DNA of 64,000 bases, taken from Listeria fleischmannii subsp. fleischmannii LU2006-1 (lineage in GTDB: Bacteria; Bacillota; Bacilli; Lactobacillales; Listeriaceae). The notes beneath the pieces were generated by a model. It saw only the letters and a list, made by a program, of their open reading frames with translations, was not told where the DNA came from and did no database searches. The stretch spans positions 84,497 to 148,496 of the forward strand of contig NZ_ALWW01000001.1 in NCBI RefSeq assembly GCF_000344175.1. The letters run 5' to 3'. Below are positions 49,483-58,476 of the stretch, piece by piece (the stretch's first letter is position 1; each line of letters begins with the position of its first letter). Both the position numbers and the translations under genes were made by a program.

Positions 49483-51008
49483 TAAAACATCTCCTCTCTC
49501 TTTTTTGATCTACCAGGCAAAAATGGACGTATATATTTAAAATCAGTCAGTAGGGTTAAAAGACCATAAATGATAACACCCGTTGCTACGTACAGGATTA
49601 AATTGATGAGTTCTGATGAGGTCATGATGGTTATTTTTTCAATATAGACGACGGTGGCCATTAAAGCGGCGTTTAAGGTTGCTTTGGCTAATTCTTTTGC
49701 TACGGGAATAAATTCCTGTTTAAAACTTAGCTTTCTAACCAAAGCAATAACAGCTAACAATGCGGCGAAAATTGCGACGATGAGCGGCGAAATCATGAGC
49801 GTCATAACGCCTAAGGTGAACACTCCTCCGCTTAAAAAGAGAATTTGAAACGCGATGCTGAGAGAACTATTTACAACAGGGGTTTTCGTATCGCCAATGC
49901 TATAAAAAATTTTAAACGTGAGCTCTTTAAATACGTTAAGCGGTAGCGCCAGTAGTAAAAATAGGAGAAAAATAAAAACTTGGTGACTTGAAGTACTGTC
50001 AAAATTCCCTCTTTCAAATAAGATCGCGATAACCTCATGCCCAATCACAATCATCAAAGCCACAACCGGCATTACAATCATAAAAAACAGCTTTAAATAT
50101 TGAACAAATTTCACCCGCCCCACTTCTACTGAATAACTAAAGCTTCTGCTTAAATTGGGGTACACCATAGACATTAAATTCGTAATGAGCAAGACCTGAA
50201 AAATACTAATCATTTGATTCGCGTAAGTCATCATCGAAATATAACCAGTTCCAAAATAACTGCCAAGCATCCCCGGAAGTAAAATCGTCACTTGATAAAT
50301 GATTGCCCCCAAAAGCGAAGGAATCGTAAGGCGAACTAAACGCCTATATTCTGCCGAACGAAAGGCGAAAGAAAAACGAAACGACCATTTCCGGTTAAAA
50401 AAAGCGAGGACAAGCGTTTCAATAAGAAATGAAATCGCTACAGAAAGCGCCACTTGATAAATTGTCAAATATTCCACATACAAAAGGAGAAATAAAAAAT
50501 TTAAAAGGGCCGCTACAAGACCTGCTACTTTAATCCAAATAAATTTTCCTTCTACTTCCAAATACGAGGTCAAAAGCCAGGAATACATTCGAAACAACTG
50601 TCCTGCACCCATAATAAAGGTGAGTAAGTAGGTCATATAATAAAAGGGGCGATTCGTTTGCCACCTAAAATTTTCCATCCCGATAAAGCCTGCAATATAA
50701 ACGACAATGAGGAAAAATAAGCTGGCGGACATAATCGTTACCACATACGAATTTAATATCCTTTTCGCATTCGCCGTCTGCTTTTCCGGCATGGTTGCCA
50801 AGAAAGGAATGACGACAGTTGGAATAGCTGCCCCGCCAATGTTCACAATGGCAATCATCATTAAATTGGCCAGATTAAAAGCATCCATTTCACTTGAAAC
50901 ACCAAATTCTTTGGCTAATAGCGCAGTCCGCATCATGGATAATAGCTGAATACTCATCGTAAAAATCACGACGCCATAAAAAATATGGGTCATTTTATTT
51001 TTCATCAA
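49482..51008 (-). CDS. Polysaccharide flippase (MurJ/Wzx-like, MOP superfamily)
   Basis: 508 residues with about 14 membrane spans. [20 protein letters not shown] near the start and [40 protein letters not shown] are MviN/MurJ-type blocks. Its place inside the cluster makes it the repeat-unit exporter (Wzx role) rather than the housekeeping lipid II flippase. 20 nt downstream of the NeuD-type gene. Confidence 0.88.
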   Translation of the reverse strand: MMKNKMTHIFYGVVIFTMSIQLLSMMRTALLAKEFGVSSEMDAFNLANLMMIAIVNIGGAAIPTVVIPFLATMPEKQTANAKRILNSYVVTIMSASLFFLIVVYIAGFIGMENFRWQTNRPFYYMTYLLTFIMGAGQLFRMYSWLLTSYLEVEGKFIWIKVAGLVAALLNFLFLLLYVEYLTIYQVALSVAISFLIETLVLAFFNRKWSFRFSFAFRSAEYRRLVRLTIPSLLGAIIYQVTILLPGMLGSYFGTGYISMMTYANQMISIFQVLLITNLMSMVYPNLSRSFSYSVEVGRVKFVQYLKLFFMIVMPVVALMIVIGHEVIAILFERGNFDSTSSHQVFIFLLFLLLALPLNVFKELTFKIFYSIGDTKTPVVNSSLSIAFQILFLSGGVFTLGVMTLMISPLIVAIFAALLAVIALVRKLSFKQEFIPVAKELAKATLNAALMATVVYIEKITIMTSSELINLILYVATGVIIYGLLTLLTDFKYIRPFLPGRSKKREEMF

Positions 51009-51028
51009 TTGAATCCTTTTCTCCTCGC

Positions 51029-51724
51029 TTAAAAAAATACATTAAATAGTGTAGTTTCTGTTTTTCGTGGTTTTGACATCGCAGGGGTACCGAGGGCAAG
51101 GGAGTTATCCGCAACATCACGAATTACTGTGGCACCTGCGCCAATGAGGTTTCTTTTTCCAAGTGTAATCCCTTGAATAATTGACGCCCCGGCTCCTACA
51201 AAAGAAATATCATCCACACAAACGTTCCCGCATAAGGTGGCATTGGGTGAGATATTGACAAAGGAGCCAATCCGGGATTCATACTCAATGACACTTCCTG
51301 TCAAAATGCTTGTATGATGGCCAATAGAGACGTCGTGCATTATTGCAGCATTAGCAGAAATATAAGTCCCTGCCCCAATTTTCACTGTGCGGTCCACATA
51401 AGCATCTGGATGAATAATGGTAGCGTAGCGATTTTCAGGTATATGCATGACCCTTTTCGCTACTTCAAAGCGGTCATCCACATTTCCAATCGCTAAAATG
51501 AAATGAACATCGTCTTTTAGAAGTTCATAGCTGTAACTAAGCGGCGCCATAAACGCACCCTCTACTTCTTTAAAAGTCGTAATCTGATCATCCAAAAAAC
51601 CAATAAATCGATACCCTAAAGAATAATGCGCTACAAAATTTTTTAACATCCGTCCTTGCGACCCACATCCAATGATGACAAGTTTTCGTTCAACCTTTAA
51701 ATCGTTCTGCTGTCGTGGATTCAT
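51029..51724 (-). CDS. NeuD/PglD-family sugar O/N-acyltransferase
   Basis: 231 residues. Rossmann-like N-terminus KLVIIGCGSQGRMLKNFV, then HPDAYVDRTVKIGAGTYISA and hexapeptide repeats ending VGAGASIIQGITLGKRNLIG. This pairing of a PglD-like acyltransferase with a short PglC-like transferase (adjacent, overlapping by 35 bp) is standard in EpsM/EpsL-type loci. ATG 51724 follows GAGGGGGT by 8 nt; the longer frame from 51733 is less likely. Confidence 0.87.
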   Translation of the reverse strand: MNPRQQNDLKVERKLVIIGCGSQGRMLKNFVAHYSLGYRFIGFLDDQITTFKEVEGAFMAPLSYSYELLKDDVHFILAIGNVDDRFEVAKRVMHIPENRYATIIHPDAYVDRTVKIGAGTYISANAAIMHDVSIGHHTSILTGSVIEYESRIGSFVNISPNATLCGNVCVDDISFVGAGASIIQGITLGKRNLIGAGATVIRDVADNSLALGTPAMSKPRKTETTLFNVFF

Positions 51725-52292
51725 TTTGATCAACCCCCTCTCGCGAAAGAACCACTCGGATTGTCCGAATTAAAATTTTCATATCAAGTTGTAAAGAAAA
51801 TTGGTCCACATACGCGACATCAAACTTAAATTTTTCTGCCCAACTAATCGTATTTCGACCATTTACTTGCGCAAGACCTGTAAGCCCCGGCTTAACCTCA
51901 AGTCTTCTTTTCTCATTTTTATTATAAAAAGCGATGTAATCACATGTCAGCGGCCGTGGACCAATAAAACTAATATCACCTTTTATAATATTGATGAGCT
52001 GCGGAATTTCATCAATACTCCATTCGCGCAAAAATTTACCCACTGGACTAACTCGGTTTTTATCACTATCCAACTCTCCTGCCGTAGAATCAAACATCGA
52101 CTTAAATTTATATTGCTTAAACGGCTTACCCAAAAGTCCTGCACGTTCACAAACATAAAACGGATTCCCCCTATAATAACAAGCTAAAAATAAAGTCAGT
52201 ATACTAAAGGGAATCATCACAATCAGCAAAAGAATAACAGCCATCAAACAATCGATTAATGCTTTTATCCGTAAATAACTTCTGCTATGCAC
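51690..52292 (-). CDS. Priming sugar-phosphate transferase (PglC/EpsL-like)
   Basis: 200 residues. One N-terminal membrane helix (IDCLMAVILLLIVMIPFSIL) and the catalytic domain: FKQYKFKSMFDST, LREWSIDEIPQLINIIKGDI, FIGPRPLTCDYIAFYN and KPGLTGLAQVNGRN. It transfers the first sugar-1-phosphate to undecaprenyl phosphate. Short form, without the extra spans of WbaP. Its presence marks lipid-linked repeat-unit assembly. Confidence 0.93.
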   Translation of the reverse strand: MHSRSYLRIKALIDCLMAVILLLIVMIPFSILTLFLACYYRGNPFYVCERAGLLGKPFKQYKFKSMFDSTAGELDSDKNRVSPVGKFLREWSIDEIPQLINIIKGDISFIGPRPLTCDYIAFYNKNEKRRLEVKPGLTGLAQVNGRNTISWAEKFKFDVAYVDQFSLQLDMKILIRTIRVVLSREGVDQNESTTAERFKG

Positions 52293-52305
52293 CTTGTCCC
52301 CTCCT

Positions 52306-53619
52306 TTACTTCACAGCTAATTCCTTCATTTCTCCTCCGCGCCCAATCGCCTCGTAATAAACATTCAGAGAAAGCATGGCATCTGGATCCAAACAATTTC
52401 GCCCGTCAAACACATAAGCCTGTTTCATCCATTTTTTAAAATCTTCCGCTTGAATCGCTCTAATTTCCGACCATTCCGTCACAATAAGCGCCGCATCCGC
52501 CCCCGTAAGAGCTTCTTGAATAGAATTTGCCACCACCACATCACTTGGTAAATCGAGACTAGCAGCTTTTACGACTGGATCATAGGCATAAACTTTAGCC
52601 CCGTGGCTCACAAGCTCCTCAATAATTTTTAGTGACGGTGCCTCACGAACATCATCCGTATTTGGTTTAAAAGCGATTCCTAGAATCGCGATTTTCCTTC
52701 CCCGAATAATCTCCATTCTTCCTAGCAATTTACTAACAAGCACTCGCTGTTGCTCGGCATTCGCCTGAATAACCTCTTCTAACAGTGGAAACGTCATCCC
52801 GTATTCATGCGCGATTTGAAGTAAACCAAGTGTATCTTTCGGGAAACAAGATCCCCCGTATCCAATACCAGCTTGTAAAAATTTAGCCCCAATTCGTTTA
52901 TCAAGGCCCATCCCAAGACTCACTTCTTGGACATCAGCGCCAACTAATTCGCATAAATTCGCAATTTCATTAATAAAACTAATTTTAGTAGCTAAAAAAG
53001 CATTAGAAGCATATTTAATCAATTCAGCACTTTTAGGCGTTGTCGGAACAATTGGAATTCGAAAAGGCTGATTCACATCCATCATGATATTCATTGCTTT
53101 TTTATCAGTAGTTCCAATCACAATTCGGTCCCCGTGAAACAAGTCATGAATTGCCATCCCTTCACGTAAAAATTCAGGATTGGAAACCACGCTCACTTCA
53201 AAAGCCGCCTGTTCGTCCATTAAATGTTGCAACGCCTCATTTGTCCCAACCGGTACCGTACTTTTTATAACGATGATGGTTGGCCTAGAAATCACGCTAG
53301 CCATTTCAACTGCCGCTTGATTAAAATACTTCATCTCAATCTCGCCATTACTTCCAGTCGGTGTCCCCACCGCCAAATAAATCACATCCGCATGCTTTGC
53401 ACCTTCCGCAAATGAAGTGGTAAAATCTAATCTTCCTTCTGCCATATTTTTTAAAATTAAAGATTCAATCCCGGGTTCATAAATCGGTGATATTCCTAGT
53501 TTTAGCTTCATGATTTTAGTTTCAACAACGTCAATGCACGTCACGTTATGACCAATTTCAGCTAAACCAACGCCGGTTACTAATCCAACATACCCTGTTC
53601 CAACAATCGCTATATTCAT
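52306..53619 (-). CDS. UDP-glucose/GDP-mannose 6-dehydrogenase family
   Basis: 437 residues. NAD-binding IAIVGTGYVGLVTGVGLAEI, catalytic Cys in GIGYGGSCFPKDTLGL, and the C-terminal UDP-binding domain IAILGIAFKPNTDDVREAPS. It should oxidise UDP-glucose (or a related nucleotide sugar) to the uronic acid, implying an acidic polysaccharide. Its ATG overlaps the preceding stop codon as TAATG. Confidence 0.92.
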   Translation of the reverse strand: MNIAIVGTGYVGLVTGVGLAEIGHNVTCIDVVETKIMKLKLGISPIYEPGIESLILKNMAEGRLDFTTSFAEGAKHADVIYLAVGTPTGSNGEIEMKYFNQAAVEMASVISRPTIIVIKSTVPVGTNEALQHLMDEQAAFEVSVVSNPEFLREGMAIHDLFHGDRIVIGTTDKKAMNIMMDVNQPFRIPIVPTTPKSAELIKYASNAFLATKISFINEIANLCELVGADVQEVSLGMGLDKRIGAKFLQAGIGYGGSCFPKDTLGLLQIAHEYGMTFPLLEEVIQANAEQQRVLVSKLLGRMEIIRGRKIAILGIAFKPNTDDVREAPSLKIIEELVSHGAKVYAYDPVVKAASLDLPSDVVVANSIQEALTGADAALIVTEWSEIRAIQAEDFKKWMKQAYVFDGRNCLDPDAMLSLNVYYEAIGRGGEMKELAVK

Positions 53620-54890
53620 TATTTCCTTCCTTTCTCTGTCGCCACATTCTCCAAAATCTCAAGTAATTCTGTACTTGCTTTTGTAGCACTAAATTCATTT
53701 TCAGCTATCGTTTTTATCTCCATTTTCAGACCCCGTAACATTGCCTTTTGATTTTTTAATTCTATTAATAAATCAGCTAGTTCCTGTGGATTTCTCGCAT
53801 CAACGTAGTAGCCTATTTTATATTTTTCAACAATGTCTTTTGTCCAACCAGCTGAATTCACAATAATCGGTTTCCCCGCAGCTAAAGCATCGAAAAATTT
53901 ATTCGGCGAGTTCGTGGCTAAAATCGGTTTAGGTAAAAAACTCGTTATGGTGATATCTGCTAAATCTAAAAATGTAGGGACATCTTTTTTTTTCAATCAT
54001 ATCCTCAAAAATAATATTTTGAAGATTCTGCTTTTCGCTTTTAGAGACTAGTAGCGGTTTGGTTTTCCCACTTCCTACGATAAGAAATTTAATGTCCGTC
54101 ACATTTTGCTTTTCGAGCCTTTCACAGGCATCGAGTAAATATTGTAAGCCATTCGCTTCTCCCATCGCGCCAATGTGAGAAATAACAAATTGGTTTTCTA
54201 AATGCCATTTTTTTATGATTTCATCTTGAAGCGTTTGATTCACATTTTCATCTGAGAAAAGCTCTAAATCAGCTAGATTTGGAATAACAGATATTTTCTC
54301 ATCTGAAATGCCATTTGACCGGACTCCGTCTGCCATACCAGGCGACAAACATATAATATGAGCGGCTTTTTTATAAATGCGTTTTTCTATTTTTCGCAAA
54401 GCATATTGAAGGGGTTTTGATTTGATATAACCCATTTGAATCGGAGCTTCCGGCCATAAATCACGGACTTCAAAGACAAAAGGGGCACTTAATTTTTTAC
54501 TTAACCGCATGGCTGGAATACCAATTGTAAGCGGTGTTGAGGTGGCAAAAATCAAATCGATTTTTTTTATTTTTTTCCCAACCTGTTCCGCTTTTCGCAT
54601 AAATTTTAAAAACTCCATAATACGCGCTTTCTTCCCTAAGAAATTACTATAATCGCTGCGGATAGCTAAAATTTCGATACCTTCAATGTGAAAATATTTC
54701 ACATCATTTGTCATTTTATATGGTTTTTCCTGCTTCATAAATGCATCTGTCGTAATGACGGTAACTTTGTGCCCACTTTCTGCGAGCTTTTTTTGAAAAA
54801 AATAAAACTTCTAATCGAGGTTGAAGAAGATAATGTCGCAAAATATTGATGCAAATATAAAATATTCAATGGCCTTTCATCCTTTTCCAT
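53619..54890 (-). CDS. GT4-type glycosyltransferase (WbuB-like), frameshifted twice
   Basis: Three frames join to about 423 residues. Start MEKDERPLNILYLHQYF (ATG 54890; a TTG at 54869 is an alternative). First break at a T7 run (54788-54794, one base missing), then KLAESGHKVTVITTDAFMKQ. The middle part has FVFEVRDLWPEAPIQMGYIK and QFVISHIGAMGEANGLQYLL. Second break at the T9 run 53985-53993 (one extra base); the end continues DVPTFLDLADITITSFLPKP and FFDALAAGKPIIVNSAGWTK. Probably adds the second or third sugar. It follows the lipoprotein gene by 2 nt. Confidence 0.82.
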
Positions 54891-54892
54891 GC

Positions 54893-55321
54893 TTAGTTTT
54901 GAAATTGTACGTTTTTCCAAGTCGTTTTTTCTTTCGAATTAATCGGGCTATAAATTAAATCGGCTTTTTCCAAATCTTTCGGGATAATATAATAGCCTTT
55001 TCCTTCTTTTTCTTCACCGGGTTTTAAGACCTCATTTATATTTTTCAAACTCCCTTTTGCATAAAAATAATGTTCATCATTGTCAGTTAGAAAGAAATCG
55101 GCTGCGACAATACCTTGATTTTCTTTTGAGATATTTTTCACTTTGTATGAAATGACTAATTCCTGGTTTCCTTTTTCTGAACTATCCTGCACCATCATTT
55201 TAGTTGGTGTAATTTGCCAAGATGCCGTTTTTTTCTGCTCCATCGTTTTTTGATCATTACCGCATGCGGCTATCGTAAGTAGTAAAATCATTAAGCTTAT
55301 CATAAGTCCTATTTTCTTCAT
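54893..55321 (-). CDS. Small lipoprotein, DUF4352/DUF5067-like
   Basis: 142 residues. Signal peptide with lipobox LTIAACGN (Cys near residue 20). The mature part has an immunoglobulin-like pattern (QELVISYKVKNISKENQGIV, LKPGEEKEGKGYYIIPKDLE), as in DUF4352/DUF5067 surface lipoproteins. Function unknown. It lies 14 nt after the Crp-type regulator and 2 nt before the first glycosyltransferase, so it is part of the polysaccharide operon. Confidence 0.7.
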   Translation of the reverse strand: MKKIGLMISLMILLLTIAACGNDQKTMEQKKTASWQITPTKMMVQDSSEKGNQELVISYKVKNISKENQGIVAADFFLTDNDEHYFYAKGSLKNINEVLKPGEEKEGKGYYIIPKDLEKADLIYSPINSKEKTTWKNVQFQN

Positions 55322-55335
55322 AAAATCTCTCCTTC

Positions 55336-55986
55336 TTACATTTCTAACAGGTATTCGATATTTTCCTCAGGAATCATAAATCCCTCTTTCTCCGGAAAAA
55401 TATAGTGTTGTTCTTTTAACTTGCTAATGAGTCTTGAAGCAGTAATTCGGTTGCAATTGCAGTATTTAGCTAAGCTTGTAACTGTAATTTCTTTTGGAAA
55501 CAATAGATAAGGTAGTTTAAATGTCTGCTGGTTAAGTCTTGAAATTTGCAGTATATAATGAATAATTCGTTTATTCGAATTCAAAAGATGTAAGTTGAAA
55601 AAATGCATTTCTTCTTCGACTTTCAAATATTGTTCTAAAAACAAATGCACAAGTAAGCCGTCTTTTTCAAGCGCATCGAAAACAATTTCTTTATTTAATA
55701 CAGCAATTTGGCATTTTTTGATATTGCTTAAATAATAATTTTCTTCCTCACCAACCGTAAAAATAAAATCGCCCTCTGAATCAAAACTATACTGATACTC
55801 CCCTGTTATTCGATTACTATTTCTTTTTATCAGCAGTCCATTTAATACAATGATAAATTCATTTTCTAGCACATTGTATTCACTGTTTTTCTTTAGCTCG
55901 ATTTTTCTATGGCTAAATTTATTTAAAAGAAATAACGATAAATTTTGATGTTCCGTTATTTTTTCATGCAGACTTAAAAAGTCCAT
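55336..55986 (-). CDS. Crp/Fnr (PrfA-like) family transcriptional regulator
   Basis: 216 residues from the ATG after AAGGAGGGG. N-terminal cyclic-nucleotide-binding-like beta roll (ELKKNSEYNVLENEFIIVLNG), long dimer helix (DALEKDGLLVHLFLEQYLKV) and C-terminal HTH (KEITVTSLAKYCNCNRITASRLISKL). The beta roll lacks the cAMP-binding arginine region. Listeria have many PrfA-like paralogues. As first gene on this strand it probably controls the polysaccharide operon. Confidence 0.82.
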   Translation of the reverse strand: MDFLSLHEKITEHQNLSLFLLNKFSHRKIELKKNSEYNVLENEFIIVLNGLLIKRNSNRITGEYQYSFDSEGDFIFTVGEEENYYLSNIKKCQIAVLNKEIVFDALEKDGLLVHLFLEQYLKVEEEMHFFNLHLLNSNKRIIHYILQISRLNQQTFKLPYLLFPKEITVTSLAKYCNCNRITASRLISKLKEQHYIFPEKEGFMIPEENIEYLLEM

Positions 55987-56350
55987 GCTGCCCCTCCTTT
56001 CCAAATTTATTGTAACGAAATTTTTAACATGGAAGAATAGGTCAAAGTGTAATATAAGTTACAAATTAAATAATAATTTCACAAAAATGCCACCTTTTAA
56101 ATTAAAACTATGATTTTTTAAAAAAAATTATAGTTTTTTTATGTTCATGACTACAAAAATGAGTATTTTACTCACCTGAAATATCAGCTAGAATATTCAT
56201 TTAAGCGTAAACCCATTTTTAAAAATATAAGGTTTAACCATTGTTTTTTGGCAATGAACATGTTACAAATATAATGATAGAGTAATTACAAGTCTTTTTT
56301 ACTCCTTTGTGGCCTATTTTTAGCACTTTGGAGGAAGGAGTATAGATAAA
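55987..56350. other. 364-bp divergent intergenic region before the polysaccharide operon and the two-component genes
   Basis: Strongly AT-rich, no gene. It holds the promoter of the LytTR regulator and an inverted repeat (AAAACTAT at 56104-56111, ATAGTTTT at 56130-56137). I could not find a convincing minus-strand promoter. No AgrD-like peptide gene was recognised. Confidence 0.5.
56248..56275 (+). promoter_or_regulatory. Promoter of the LytTR regulator/kinase pair
   Basis: -35 TTGGCA (56248-56253) and -10 TATAAT (56270-56275) with a 16-bp spacer, about 75 bp before the start codon. Confidence 0.7.
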
Positions 56351-57094
56351 ATGAATATTTTTCTAATTGAAGATGATTTTCTACATAGAGAATTTATCGA
56401 AAATGGCATCTTGACCTCCACACAAAAACTTGGCATTATTTCAGAAATGCATACGATTTCTAACATCCCCGCTTTTATTGAACAGCTTGAAAAAGTTCCA
56501 GTTATGGATAACGACATTTATTTTTTAGATATCGATTTAAAAGAAATCCTCTCAGGCATAGACATAGCCGAACTCATTCGCAGAAAGAATCCGCACTGTT
56601 ACCTTTACTTCATCACAGCCTTCGAAAACAAAGGCATCGAAATCATCAATCGCCAAATTCTACCTTCAGGTTACCTCACCAAAAACCCAGATAATTTAGA
56701 CTCTATTTCAGAACAACTTCTCTCCACTTTTAAAACCATCCAAGAAAAAGAAATGCAAAAAGCATTAACAGGCGACATTGTCTTAAAAAATGGATCAGAA
56801 CGTGTTTTTCTAAGAAAAAAAGATATCGTTTTTATCCAAACTTTAAAAGGTAGTAAAAATTATTCAGAAATTAATTGTAAAAATCGCAGTCTATTTGTTC
56901 GCTACCCCATCAGTGTCTTAAAAGAATTATTTGAGGAAACGAATTTTTATACCAACTTAAAGTCCTTTATTATAAATACAAATGAAATTACTCTAATTGA
57001 CCGAAAGCTAGGGATTATCCATTTTGATTACGGATACGAATTATATGCCAGTAAAAAAATCATAGATAAACTACTTAAACATTTGAATTCTTAG
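56351..57094 (+). CDS. LytTR-type response regulator (AgrA-like)
   Basis: 247 residues. Receiver with E7, D8, D9 and phosphoacceptor D60 in IYFLDIDLKEILSGID. The C-terminal LytTR DNA-binding domain starts near 140 (DIVLKNGSERVFLRKKDIVFIQT) and contains SLFVRYPISVLKELF and FYTNLKSFIINTNEIT. Start ATG after GGAGGAAGGAG. AgrA-like regulators respond to peptide pheromones through the paired kinase. Confidence 0.9.
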   Translation: MNIFLIEDDFLHREFIENGILTSTQKLGIISEMHTISNIPAFIEQLEKVPVMDNDIYFLDIDLKEILSGIDIAELIRRKNPHCYLYFITAFENKGIEIINRQILPSGYLTKNPDNLDSISEQLLSTFKTIQEKEMQKALTGDIVLKNGSERVFLRKKDIVFIQTLKGSKNYSEINCKNRSLFVRYPISVLKELFEETNFYTNLKSFIINTNEITLIDRKLGIIHFDYGYELYASKKIIDKLLKHLNS

Positions 57095-57111
57095 GGAGGT
57101 GGAATAAAACA

Positions 57112-58429
57112 ATGTTTATTTTATCTGATTACATTATTATAGTAGCTGGCTATTCTGGTGTGCTCGTCAACTTATTCCTGCTTAACGCCCCATTATTTAT
57201 TACGTATCGTGATGCCTTTAAACTAGTCGCACTCATGTTTTCACTTATCATTAGCATAGTTTTTATTATTTCCTATCAACCATTAGTGACGCTATCCGCC
57301 ATGTGGTTAGTCCCGCTTCTCCTCTCACTACCACACTTTTATTTTGCCTACCGTCACTTAAATAACTTATTCGCAGCCGCTATCATTATTGCCATTAACT
57401 ATCTTACCATCGTGGTATCTTTCTCTCTATCACTGGATTTTATTCAAGTTCGCATTACTTCTTTTAGCGACTTAGTGGAAGAAAAATTCTTCCTTCTTTT
57501 AGCCATTAGCTTCGTCATTATCATCACTCTTATTGACTCGCTCTTGTTATATTTAAATAAAAAGTTTCACTGGGTCGAAATTTTAGCGAATAATAAGCAA
57601 AGTCGCTTAACTCAGTTTTCCGTTCTGCTTGTTATTCCCTCACTCTTTATTATGAATACTATTCGCGTTATTTTTTTTAGTGATAGCCGACTACTTTACG
57701 CTGTTTTTGGTTTTATTAATTCTATTTTTTTTCGTCGTTCTACTCCTTTTTTTGTTTCAACTTACAAAAACTGCCAGGGATTACAAATTTCTGACACAGC
57801 ATTTAAACTATCTCGAGGAACAACGACAAAAAACTGAATTCGCACTTGATTTTATCCATGATTTTGAAGCCTTACTCCTTACCGTACAAATTCAAGCCGA
57901 TAATGGTGAGATAGAAGAAGTTAAAAAAACCGTCACAAATCTGCATACTTATATAAAAAGTAATATGCCAGACCAGCAATTTGCAGAAGTTCAGCAAATT
58001 TATCTCCCTAGTTTACAAAGTTCCATCATGTATTATTTGTCTTTAGCTCGAAAAAAAAGCATTCATGTAGAGCTCGATATTCCGCACCCCATTGAAAGTA
58101 GCATTATAAACACCATTGATTTCCTTCGACTTCTTTCCATTTTATTAAATAATGCCATTGAAGCCACTGAACACGCAGAAAAACCAGCTATAAAATTTCG
58201 CCTAGTTAATAGTCCGCACGCGCTTGAAATGCATATTACAAATTCTTCAGCGAGCGAATCCAAACTTCAAACTAGCCAATTAATTCAAAAAGGACAATCA
58301 AGTAAAAAAGGGCATCAAGGACGCGGACTACACATTTTCCATAAAATTACTCATAAGTATAAAAATGTGCATTACACCATCCAAAATGAAACCGAAAAAT
58401 TTACTGTCTCAATAACGATTGATAAATAA
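57112..58429 (+). CDS. AgrC-like sensor histidine kinase (GHKL), frameshifted in this sequence
   Basis: Frame-corrected length is about 438 residues. Six membrane spans fill the first half (from MFILSDYIIIVAGYSGVLV). The break is at the T8 run 57671-57678: removing one T joins MNTIRVIFL to VIADYFTLFLVLLILFFFVV. The cytoplasmic half has the H-box region FALDFIHDFEALL, the N-box LLNNAIEATEHA and HQGRGLHIFHKITHKY (G box). It starts 17 nt after the response regulator behind GGGAGGTGG. No agrB/agrD genes are adjacent, so the signal source is unknown. Confidence 0.83.
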
Positions 58430-58475
58430 AATAGGGTTGTTGACTCACTTAACCGAGTCAACAACCCTATTTTTT
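58428..58475. terminator. Bidirectional rho-independent terminator
   Basis: A long perfect stem, AAATAGGGTTGTTGACTC with its complement, and an 8-nt loop between the convergent kinase and surface-protein genes. Confidence 0.93.
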
Positions 58476-58476
58476 A

